A DNA stretch of 5,897 nucleotides from Clostridia bacterium (GCA_017472105.1 JAFUQY010000339.1:1-5897); one strand, 5' to 3'; positions 1-5,278 are shown, counted from the stretch's first letter. Program-made: numbers and translations. Notes: generated from the sequence alone by a model not told the origin.

Positions 1-593
1 CGTTGCAGAGCCTGTGCCATGGCGGGAATGTTTTCCGGACGGGTCATGGTCATAGCGTAGCACGACACGAATATGCTGTCCTCCTGCACATCGAGGGCGG
101 TTTCCGGGTACCAGCCTTTCACGAAGCGGATTCGCCCGTTGCAGAACGGCGGCGGAGCTTCTCCGGTGATGGGCAGATGATAGTTGTTCGTTTCCCGATC
201 CTTCGTGCGCCAGTCGTTGAAGGAGAAGGAAAGATCCATGCCGGTATAGGACATTGCGCTGTAATTCACGAGCTGGAGTGCCTGATTGATGCCCTGACAG
301 CCGATGTCGTAAATGTTCTTCACCCCGATGACGCGGCACAGGTCGAAGATTTTCGCGTACCGGAAGTTCACGGCGCGGTATTCCCGCAGCTTGTCGTTCA
401 GGTACAGCTCCGGATCCTCTTCCGGGGTCTTCTCATACCGGGAGCGCAGACAGGTTTCCGGTTCCTCCGTCCCGAGCATGACCCGGCGGATTTCGTCCAT
501 GCGATCATCCGGCAGATCGTTCAGAAGCAGCTGATTTTCCGGCAGGAACAGCTTTGCGAGATTGTCCCGCCAAATTTTTGGATTGATTGCCAT
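1..593 (-). CDS. Class I methyltransferase-like protein, 3' end outside window
   Basis: The reading frame is open from an ATG at 593-591 to the window edge, giving 197 codons of the N-terminal part; the C-terminus is missing because the window ends. The start is fixed by AAAAGGAGG (599-607) five bases upstream. Residues 93-101 (NIYDIGCQG) resemble the glycine-rich SAM-binding motif I of class I methyltransferases. Residues 116-122 (YTGMDLS) fit the following strand that ends in an acidic residue. A charged N-terminal region of about 75 residues (many D, E and R) precedes this domain. No signal peptide or membrane segment is seen, so it is probably cytosolic. It is transcribed away from the three-gene array from its own promoter. 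The motif I glycine pattern is loose (GCQG), so catalytic activity is uncertain and the substrate is unknown. The methyltransferase assignment is an inference from the motif; the frame itself is secure. Confidence 0.72.
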   Translation of the reverse strand, partial: MAINPKIWRDNLAKLFLPENQLLLNDLPDDRMDEIRRVMLGTEEPETCLRSRYEKTPEEDPELYLNDKLREYRAVNFRYAKIFDLCRVIGVKNIYDIGCQGINQALQLVNYSAMSYTGMDLSFSFNDWRTKDRETNNYHLPITGEAPPPFCNGRIRFVKGWYPETALDVQEDSIFVSCYAMTMTRPENIPAMAQALQ

Positions 594-598
594 AGGTG

Positions 599-607
599 CC
601 TCCTTTT
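599..607 (-). promoter_or_regulatory. Shine-Dalgarno site of the methyltransferase-like gene
   Basis: On the minus strand this reads AAAAGGAGG, with five bases (cacct) before the ATG at 593. It is a near-ideal anti-SD match and decides the start codon. Confidence 0.85.
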
Positions 608-624
608 CTGGTGGATTCAGATTC

Positions 625-653
625 AATATAGCATAAAACACATCGGATGTCAA
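625..653 (-). promoter_or_regulatory. Sigma-A-type promoter of the methyltransferase-like gene
   Basis: On the minus strand: TTGACA (648-653), a 17-bp spacer, then TATATT (625-630). The bases TGC directly precede the -10, giving an extended -10. The expected transcript start is near 618, leaving a leader of about 25 nt before the ATG at 593. It faces away from the promoter at 759-787, so the two genes are divergent. Confidence 0.85.
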
Positions 654-738
654 TCAACCGTTCCGGGAATCCGGGTGTGAATCCGTTGTCGAAATTCACG
701 AAGTTTTTGTTCATAATTACTGCACAACGGAGAAATCA

Positions 739-751
739 CGCGGATGCCGCG
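739..751. promoter_or_regulatory. Candidate operator: CGCGG-ATG-CCGCG inverted repeat
   Basis: This is a perfect 5-bp-arm inverted repeat with a 3-bp centre, ending seven bases upstream of the -35 box of the array promoter. The position suits a regulator site, but the arms are short and GC-rich and no regulator is encoded in the window. A looser inverted repeat (GTGAAT 677-682, ATTCAC 694-699) lies in the same intergenic region. Confidence 0.3.
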
Positions 752-758
752 GTGCATA

Positions 759-787
759 TTGACGGATGAAATTGTGTGTGTTAAAAT
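759..787 (+). promoter_or_regulatory. Sigma-A-type promoter of the three-gene array
   Basis: TTGACG (759-764), a 17-bp spacer, and TAAAAT (782-787), with TGT immediately before the -10 (extended -10). Transcription should start near 794, giving a leader of about 73 nt before the ATG at 867. No comparable promoter was seen in front of the second or third paralogue, so this one probably drives all three. Confidence 0.82.
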
Positions 788-852
788 TGCAGTACAGGGA
801 AATCCTGAAAAAAGAAACAAATCCAACAGATAAAACGATACTGTTATGCCAG

Positions 853-859
853 AAGGAGG
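853..859 (+). promoter_or_regulatory. Shine-Dalgarno site of array copy 1
   Basis: AAGGAGG lies seven bases before the ATG at 867. An in-frame ATG at 846 lies upstream of this site, has no SD of its own and would place the SD inside the coding sequence. The start at 867 is therefore preferred. The same arrangement recurs in all three copies. Confidence 0.85.
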
Positions 860-866
860 CGATACC

Positions 867-1310
867 ATGGCAGTGATGCACAAAGAGACATTCCAAATTT
901 ACCACGAAGACCAGACCTGCGTGCCGGATGGGTATGTGTACATAGATGAACTGATTGCTCCGACGATTGCGGTGCTGAATCAAAAAGGCTATACCACAAG
1001 ATTCTGCTGCTCGGGACATCCCGAAAACGACTGGTTCAGCCTTGATCGCACAGAAGAATCGGGAGTCCAAACGTCGGCAAATCCGCTGAACGCATACATT
1101 GCGTTTGAAACGGGGATTGAGCTGCCCACCCTGCCCGAGGGATTTGAAACGGAGCGGAATGTTGTGTATGACAGACTGGTCATCCGGAAGTGGTACAAGG
1201 TGGAAAACGCGCACGACAACGAGTATTTTGAAAAGGCGCGGCAGATTCTTGATAGCATGAAAGAGCTGTATGAATGGGCGCTCACCCTGCCGGAGTTTGA
1301 GCAGAAATAA
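867..1310 (+). CDS. Array paralogue 1: uncharacterised CC-x-GHPEND protein
   Basis: A 147-residue protein, probably soluble and cytosolic: no signal peptide or hydrophobic helix is visible. I do not recognise a characterised family. Residues 18-55 contain a conserved block (VPDGYVYIDELIAPTI, then LNQKGYTT) ending in F-CCSGHPEND at 46-55. The adjacent Cys47, Cys48 and His51 could bind metal, but this is only a guess from residue type. A variable stretch (about 56-75) follows, then NAYIAFETGI (75-84), a second variable stretch, and a charged C-terminal helix-like segment ending in LYEWALTLPEF. It is the promoter-proximal member of three tandem copies. By hand count it shares about 122 of 147 residues with copy 3 in an ungapped alignment. 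The start at 867 follows from the SD at 853-859; starting at the upstream ATG at 846 would add seven residues (MPEGGDT). Confidence 0.85.
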   Translation: MAVMHKETFQIYHEDQTCVPDGYVYIDELIAPTIAVLNQKGYTTRFCCSGHPENDWFSLDRTEESGVQTSANPLNAYIAFETGIELPTLPEGFETERNVVYDRLVIRKWYKVENAHDNEYFEKARQILDSMKELYEWALTLPEFEQK

Positions 1311-1351
1311 AACGAAAAAACAAATCCGAGAAAACGATACTGTTATGCCAA

Positions 1352-1358
1352 AAGGAGG
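1352..1358 (+). promoter_or_regulatory. Shine-Dalgarno site of array copy 2
   Basis: AAGGAGG with a seven-base spacer to the ATG at 1366, matching the layout of copies 1 and 3. It rules out the longer frame opening at 1270, which would begin inside the 3' end of copy 1. Confidence 0.87.
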
Positions 1359-1365
1359 CGATACC

Positions 1366-1800
1366 ATGGCAGTGATGCACGAAGAAACATTCAAAATTTA
1401 CCACGAAGACCAGACCTGCGTGCCGGATGGGTACGTGTATATAGATGAGCTGATTGCTCCGACGATTGCGGTGTTGAATCAAAAAGGCTACACGACAACG
1501 TTCTGCTGCGCGGGACATCCCGAAAACGACTGGTTTCTCATTGACGACGGCGAAGAATCAGGTTTCAGCGAATCGGGAAACGCGCGGAACGCTTATATTG
1601 CGTTTGCGAAAGGGATTGAACTGCCGTCCCTGCCCGGGGGATTTGAAACGGAGCGCTATGACTGGAATGACTTCAAACTGACCATCCGGAAGCGGTACGT
1701 GTTCGACGACGATTATTTTGAGAGAGCGCAGCAGATTCTTGAGACCATGAAAGAGCTGTATGAATGGGCGCTCACCCTGCCGGAATTTGGACGGAAGTAA
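1366..1800 (+). CDS. Array paralogue 2: uncharacterised CC-x-GHPEND protein
   Basis: A 144-residue protein and the most divergent of the three copies. Its N-terminal 55 residues are almost those of copy 1, including the motif F-CCAGHPEND (46-55, with Ala in place of Ser at 49) and Cys18. Its middle differs: an acidic stretch (LIDDGEESGFSESGN) replaces that of copy 1. After GGFETER the sequence changes to YDWNDFKL and is three residues shorter around RKRYVFD-DDYFE. The C-terminal MKELYEWALTLPEF is unchanged. It starts 55 bases after the stop of copy 1, with no terminator or clear promoter between them, so co-transcription is likely. A frame open further upstream, from 1270, is an accident of overlap with copy 1. 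Function is unknown. The pattern of identical ends around a variable core is observed directly; selection or gene conversion as the cause is inference. Confidence 0.85.
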   Translation: MAVMHEETFKIYHEDQTCVPDGYVYIDELIAPTIAVLNQKGYTTTFCCAGHPENDWFLIDDGEESGFSESGNARNAYIAFAKGIELPSLPGGFETERYDWNDFKLTIRKRYVFDDDYFERAQQILETMKELYEWALTLPEFGRK

Positions 1801-1846
1801 AACAAAAAAACAGATACATTCCGATAAAACACTACTGTTATGCCAA

Positions 1847-1853
1847 AAGGAGG
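1847..1853 (+). promoter_or_regulatory. Shine-Dalgarno site of array copy 3
   Basis: AAGGAGG with a seven-base spacer (cgatatc) to the ATG at 1861. It differs from copies 1 and 2 in the spacer by one base (T for C). The upstream in-frame ATG at 1840 is again present. Confidence 0.86.
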
Positions 1854-1860
1854 CGATATC

Positions 1861-2304
1861 ATGGCAGTGATGCACAAAGAGACATTCCAAATCTACCACG
1901 AAGACCAGACCCGTGTGCCGGATGGGTATGTGTACATAGATGAACTGATTGCTCCGACGATTTCGGTGCTGAATCAAAAAGGCTATACCACAAGATTCTG
2001 CTGCTCGGGACATCCCGAAAACGATCGTTTCATCATTGATAAAGAAGAAGAATCGGGTTTCAGAAAAGGGTATAATAGCCTGAACGCGTACATTGCGTTT
2101 GAGACTGGGATCACACTGCCGTACCTTCCGGAGGGATTTGAGGAGTCGCAGAATCTCACGTATGACAGACCGGTCATCCGGAAGCACTATAAGGTGGAAA
2201 ACGAGCACGACAACGAGTATTTTGAAAAAGCGCGGCAGATTCTCGATAGCATGAAAGAGCTGTATGAATGGGCACTCACCCTGCCGGAGTTTGATGCGAA
2301 ATAA
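1861..2304 (+). CDS. Array paralogue 3: uncharacterised CC-x-GHPEND protein
   Basis: A 147-residue protein and the last member of the array. Over the first 165 bases it differs from copy 1 at only about five positions, which points to recent duplication or gene conversion. It keeps F-CCSGHPEND (46-54 exact), but Cys18 is Arg, Ala35 is Ser and Trp56 is Arg. Cys18 is therefore dispensable while Cys47, Cys48 and His51 are invariant. The middle is basic and polar (IIDKEEESGFRKGYNS) where copy 1 is neutral and copy 2 acidic. Further changes cluster at residues 85-115 (for example GITLPYLPEGFEESQNLTY). The C-terminal half (ENEHDNEYF to LPEF) returns to near identity with copy 1. It ends 12 bases before the A-run of the shared terminator. 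No known function is assigned. Confidence 0.85.
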   Translation: MAVMHKETFQIYHEDQTRVPDGYVYIDELIAPTISVLNQKGYTTRFCCSGHPENDRFIIDKEEESGFRKGYNSLNAYIAFETGITLPYLPEGFEESQNLTYDRPVIRKHYKVENEHDNEYFEKARQILDSMKELYEWALTLPEFDAK

Positions 2305-2315
2305 CCCCGAAAACG

Positions 2316-2348
2316 AAAAAAGCCGACAGAATTCCTGCCGGTTTTTTT
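2316..2348. terminator. Bidirectional intrinsic terminator shared by the array and cysK
   Basis: Seven-base arms (2323-2329 and 2335-2341) enclose a five-base loop, flanked by six A on the left and seven T on the right. Read leftward, for cysK, the stem is CCGGCAG/CUGUCGG with one G-U wobble, followed by a U-run. Read rightward, for the array, the same position is an A-C mismatch, so the hairpin is weaker although the outer A-U pairs can extend it. It sits in the 50-bp gap between the convergent stop codons at 2304 and 2355. Confidence 0.85.
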
Positions 2349-2354
2349 GTGTTT

Positions 2355-3281
2355 TTATTCAAACAGCGGAGTCGAGAAATACCGCTCTGCGGTGTCCGGG
2401 AGTACGGTGACTACCGTCTTGCCCCTGCCCAGCTTCTTCGCGAGACGGATTGCCGCCGCGACGTTGGTACCGCTGGAGATGCCGCACATGATGCCTTCCT
2501 TCGACGCCAGCTCCTTGGAAATGCGGATCGCTTCCTCGTCGGAGATGATGCAAGTGTCGTCGAAGATGTTCAGATTCAGAATTTCCGGGATTACGCCGTC
2601 GCCGATGCCCATTTGCAGATGCGTGCCGATGGAGCCGCCGGAGAGAATTGCCGCGTGTTCCGGTTCGACCGCCCAGATCGTGATGTCGGGATTTGCCGCC
2701 TTGAGCGTTTCGCCGATGCCGGTGATGGTGCCGCCCGTGCCGATGCCGGAGCAGAAGCCGTGGATGGGACCGTTTACGTCCTCGAGGATTTCGCGCGCGG
2801 TCTGATCCCGCTGGATTGCCGGGTTTGCGGGGTTTTCAAACTGCTGGGGCACGAAGACATTGGGATCCTCCGCCTTCATTTTCAGCGCGAGCGCGAGGCA
2901 TTCTTCAATGCACTGACCGATGTTGCCCGCGTCGTGAACGAGAACAACCTCGGCACCGTAGTGCTGAACGAGCTTGCGGCGTTCTTCGGAGACGGAGTCG
3001 GGCATGATGATTTTCACCTTGTAGCCGCGTACTGCGCCGACGAGGGAGAGTCCGATGCCCTGATTGCCGCTGGTCGGCTCGACGATGACGGTGTCTTTGT
3101 GAATCAGTCCCTTATCTTCGGCGTCACGGATCATGTTGTACGCGGTGCGGGTTTTGATGGAGCCGCCGACGTTGAGACCCTCGAATTTCACAAGGATTTC
3201 CGCGCCGTCCTCGGGTGCGATATGCTGAAGCCGGATGATGGGCGTATGCCCCATGGCTTCGAGAATGTTGCTGCAGATCAT
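2355..3281 (-). CDS. cysK: Cysteine synthase (O-acetylserine sulfhydrylase)
   Basis: A PLP enzyme of fold type II that makes cysteine and acetate from O-acetylserine and sulfide in the cytosol. At 308 residues it has the usual CysK length. In order it shows: GHTPIIRL (11-18); GGSIKTR (39-45), with Lys43 as the expected PLP Schiff-base lysine; PTSGNQG (69-75), the substrate loop with Asn73 facing PLP; GIGTGGTITG (179-188), the phosphate-binding loop; GISSGTN (267-273), with the serine expected at the pyridine nitrogen; and a C-terminal LPDTAERYFSTPLFE close to the classic LPDTGERY ending. The start MICSNILEAMGHTP fits the family's N-terminus, but there is no good SD before it (only a weak AGAAAG about 15 bases away). 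It has its own promoter at 3344-3372. No serine acetyltransferase (cysE) is in the window. A related activity such as cystathionine beta-synthase or O-phosphoserine sulfhydrylase cannot be fully excluded. Confidence 0.93.
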   Translation of the reverse strand: MICSNILEAMGHTPIIRLQHIAPEDGAEILVKFEGLNVGGSIKTRTAYNMIRDAEDKGLIHKDTVIVEPTSGNQGIGLSLVGAVRGYKVKIIMPDSVSEERRKLVQHYGAEVVLVHDAGNIGQCIEECLALALKMKAEDPNVFVPQQFENPANPAIQRDQTAREILEDVNGPIHGFCSGIGTGGTITGIGETLKAANPDITIWAVEPEHAAILSGGSIGTHLQMGIGDGVIPEILNLNIFDDTCIISDEEAIRISKELASKEGIMCGISSGTNVAAAIRLAKKLGRGKTVVTVLPDTAERYFSTPLFE

Positions 3282-3343
3282 ATATGGGGTTCGCTTTCTG
3301 TATTGTGATGGATGTATTTTCTGATTTTATGCGTGAACAATTT

Positions 3344-3372
3344 ATTATATCACAGATTCCGGGCGATTGCAA
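3344..3372 (-). promoter_or_regulatory. Sigma-A-type promoter of cysK
   Basis: On the minus strand: TTGCAA (3367-3372), a 17-bp spacer, TATAAT (3344-3349), and TGA before the -10 (extended -10). The transcript should begin near 3337, giving a leader of about 55 nt, too short for a T-box or S-box; none is seen. The spacer contains GCCCGGAATCTGTG, close to a motif in the inverted repeat upstream. Confidence 0.87.
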
Positions 3373-3393
3373 GAGAATTGGAAAAAATACACG

Positions 3394-3420
3394 CCGTATC
3401 CGGTATTTTCACAGATACGG
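3394..3420. promoter_or_regulatory. Inverted repeat upstream of the cysK promoter, possible operator
   Basis: CCGTATC (3394-3400) and GATACGG (3414-3420) form perfect 7-bp arms around 13 bases. The nearer arm starts 22 bases upstream of the -35 box, a position that suits an activator site. No T-run follows on either strand, so it is not an intrinsic terminator. The regulator is unknown. Confidence 0.35.
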
Positions 3421-3460
3421 CGCGGGACATGGGATATAGCTGTAGAATGCTGTTTTTCTG

Positions 3461-3826
3461 CCGTCAGCGTATCAAACGTTATTGTCTGTCATTCAGAGGG
3501 CGAAAATCACTGACAATCACAGCATAATCTCCCGCCCGAAGAATCTGTGCATGTTCGGAAAGGAGTAAAAAACGTCCGTGGTGTTCTTTGTGATTCAGGT
3601 GAAGGTTACTCATGAACGTTTTAACGTAAAATCTGCACAAATACTATGTTTGCAAATTGTTTGTTATAACAAAGTGAGTATTCTTCAGCCGAACAGGTAA
3701 GATAACCACGGACATATGCCGATCTGAATGGGACGTTCACAGATTCATCGGGCAGGATATTGGGCTTGAGTTGTTGGAATAGCCCGCCCTCTGAATGACA
3801 GAGATGGGCGTTTGGCGTACTGACGT
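3461..3826. repeat. 366-bp imperfect inverted repeat, MITE- or REP-like, non-coding
   Basis: The left half (3461-3643) and the reverse complement of the right half (3644-3826) align over 183 positions without any gap, at about 57% identity by hand count. Identity is concentrated in blocks. CTGTCATTCAGAGGGCG is identical (3486-3502 against 3785-3801). GCCCGAAGAATCTGTG differs at one base (3534-3549 against 3738-3753). GTCCGTGGT (3574-3582) is also shared in the same register. The 31-bp stretch between the first two blocks keeps its length but little sequence. No gene or transposase lies inside and no target-site duplication is evident. The TGTCATTC...GAAGAATCT pattern resembles, from memory, dispersed palindromic repeats seen in many bacterial intergenic regions. 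It lies just downstream of the citrate synthase gene (19 bp from its stop) and upstream of cysK, so any read-through transcript could fold into a long hairpin. It occupies most of the 563-bp gene-free stretch 3282-3844. Confidence 0.8.
3660..3673. repeat. Perfect 14-bp palindrome TTTGTTATAACAAA
   Basis: A perfect two-fold palindrome 17 bp right of the symmetry centre (3643.5) of the large inverted repeat. Its mirror position in the left arm does not carry the same sequence. It could bind a dimeric regulator, but no gene start is near enough to suggest a target. Confidence 0.5.
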
Positions 3827-3844
3827 ATGAAGTGCAGCCGGAGT

Positions 3845-5278
3845 TTACTCACACATTTCCTTCGCGGCGCGGTAGAGGATCAGAAGCTCGCTGTCACTCA
3901 TCGTCGTGGTACGGCCGCTGGAGTATTCGTAGTCGATCAGTTCCTTCATGTTCTGTACAACCGGCGAGCGCTTGTCAATGTTCGCAGCATCCTTGTCGGG
4001 ACCGCGGTGCTTGATCCAGTATGCGAGCCCTGCCAGTCCGCTGTGGGAGTCGATGGCTACCTGCGCGGGACGGTTCAGGAGCTTTTCCGTGTTGAAAATG
4101 TTGTAAATCTCCTCGTCCTTCATCAGACCGTCCGCGTGGATGCCGGCTTTTGTGACGTTGAAGTCGCGGCCCACAAACGGCGTCTTCGGCGGGATGTTGT
4201 AGCCCATCTCGTTCCGGAAATATTCGCCGATTTCGGTGATGACCGTGGTGTCCATGCCGTCAGTCGTTCCGCGGAGGGATGCATATTCCATAATCATCGC
4301 TTCCAGAGGCGTGTTGCCGCAGCGTTCGCCGATGCCGAGCAGGGTGCAGTTCACGGAAGAACAGCCGTAGAGCCACGCCGTCGCACTGTTGGATACCGCC
4401 TTGTAGAAGTCGTTGTGACCGTGCCATTCCAGCATCTCGGACGGTACGCCCGCGTAGTGCGTCAGACCGTAGATGATGCCCGGAACGGATCTCGGAAGCG
4501 CGGCACCCGGGAAGGATACGCCGTAACCCATCGTGTCGCATGCGCGGATTTTGACCGGGATTCCGTACTGCTCGGAGAGAACCTGAAGTGCCTCCGCGAA
4601 CGGAACGACAAAGCCGTAGAAGTCGGCGCGGGTGATATCCTCGAAGTGACAGCGCGGAGACATGCCCATGTCGAGAACTTCCTTGATGACGCCGAGGTAT
4701 TTGTCAAGAGCGGACGCGCGGGTCAGCCCCATCTTGTTGTAAATGTGGTAGTCGGAGCAGGATACAAGAACGCCGGTTTCGCGGATGCCGAGGGATTTCA
4801 CCAGCTGGAAGTCCTTCGTCGCCGCGCGGATCCACGTGGTGCATTCCGGGAATTCGTAGCCGAGCGCCTGGCATTCCTGAAGTGCCTCGCGGTCCTTTTC
4901 GGTGTACACGAAGAATTCGCACTGACGGATCAGACCCTTGGGGCCGCCGAGACGGTGCATCATGCGGTAGAGATCCGTGATCTGCTTGACTGTGAACGGC
5001 TCCTGTGCCTGCTGACCGTCGCGGAACGTCGTGTCGGTGATCCAGATGTGCTCCGGCATGCCGACCGGGACGAAACGGTGGTTGAACGATACGCGCGGAA
5101 CGGATTCGTAGTCAAAGAGGAGGCGGTACAGATTGGGGTCGGGTCTCTCCTGAAGGGAATACCGGTACGCGGACTGCTCGATCAGATGCGTGGACTCGGA
5201 ATATTCCACTTTTGTTTCATGCTCGCGGGTTTCGCTATGCACGGACGGTGTATATGATTTCATTTCTTCGTTTTGCAT
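3845..5278 (-). CDS. Probable Re-citrate synthase (HMGL / isopropylmalate synthase family)
   Basis: A DRE-TIM metallolyase-family Claisen condensation enzyme of 477 residues. The proposed reaction is acetyl-CoA plus oxaloacetate to citrate with Re stereochemistry, feeding 2-oxoglutarate and glutamate synthesis in anaerobes. Visible motifs are: ITDTTFRDGQQ (80-90), the metal and catalytic Asp/Arg-Asp-Gly site; RCHFEDITRADFYGF (209-223); ACDTMGYG (246-253); LEWHGHND (283-290), the HxH metal ligands; GERCGNTPLE (317-326); and GIHADG (379-384). The TIM barrel is preceded by about 75 residues and followed by helical subdomains. I see no LeuA-type C-terminal regulatory domain. RDGQQ in place of RDGEQ, together with PRVSFNHRFVP and GFVVPFA, matches my recollection of the characterised clostridial Re-citrate synthases. 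Such proteins are often labelled 2-isopropylmalate or homocitrate synthase, which remain the alternatives. The start at 5278 has only a weak SD; Met6 (5263) is a possible alternative. No leucine or lysine pathway genes are adjacent. Confidence 0.8.
   Translation of the reverse strand: MQNEEMKSYTPSVHSETREHETKVEYSESTHLIEQSAYRYSLQERPDPNLYRLLFDYESVPRVSFNHRFVPVGMPEHIWITDTTFRDGQQAQEPFTVKQITDLYRMMHRLGGPKGLIRQCEFFVYTEKDREALQECQALGYEFPECTTWIRAATKDFQLVKSLGIRETGVLVSCSDYHIYNKMGLTRASALDKYLGVIKEVLDMGMSPRCHFEDITRADFYGFVVPFAEALQVLSEQYGIPVKIRACDTMGYGVSFPGAALPRSVPGIIYGLTHYAGVPSEMLEWHGHNDFYKAVSNSATAWLYGCSSVNCTLLGIGERCGNTPLEAMIMEYASLRGTTDGMDTTVITEIGEYFRNEMGYNIPPKTPFVGRDFNVTKAGIHADGLMKDEEIYNIFNTEKLLNRPAQVAIDSHSGLAGLAYWIKHRGPDKDAANIDKRSPVVQNMKELIDYEYSSGRTTTMSDSELLILYRAAKEMCE

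Larger units (their letters stand above)
808..2321 (+). repeat. Tandem array of three units of about 497 bp
   Basis: Each unit contains an A-rich leader, a conserved GATACTGTTATGCC-like segment, AAGGAGG, the start codon and the coding sequence. The upstream ATGs at 846, 1345 and 1840 give periods of 499 and 495 bp. The leaders are clearly related: ACGATACTGTTATGCC in units 1 and 2, CACTACTGTTATGCC in unit 3. Even the sequence after the last stop (AAACGAAAAAA, 2311-2321) matches the junction after copy 1, so the duplicated unit includes intergenic DNA. Unequal crossing-over is the simplest origin. Confidence 0.9.

Noticed and set aside
1270..1365. Longer N-terminus for array copy 2, opening at 1270
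   Set aside because: It overlaps the 3' end of copy 1 in another frame, has no SD, and the other copies start at the equivalent of 1366.
717..2208. Minus-strand frames opposite the three-copy array
   Set aside because: They recur only because the plus-strand genes are repeated; no SD or promoter faces them and their sequence is low in recognisable features.
808..2304. CRISPR-like or integron-cassette array
   Set aside because: The repeats are whole coding units of about 497 bp with diverging cores; there are no short repeat-spacer units, attC-like sites or integrase.
2349..3308. Plus-strand open frames opposite cysK
   Set aside because: They mirror the codon pattern of cysK, whose motifs are unambiguous on the minus strand.
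3282..3343. T-box or S-box riboswitch in the cysK leader
   Set aside because: The predicted leader is only about 55 nt with no T-box sequence or terminator/antiterminator pair.
3461..3826. Intrinsic terminator of the citrate synthase gene
   Set aside because: The inverted repeat is far larger than a terminator hairpin and no T-run follows a stem on the minus strand, although it may still impede or process read-through RNA.
3827..5257. Long plus-strand open frame of 476 codons opposite the citrate synthase gene
   Set aside because: It is the antisense shadow of a well-recognised enzyme gene; its translation has no recognisable motif and no SD precedes it.
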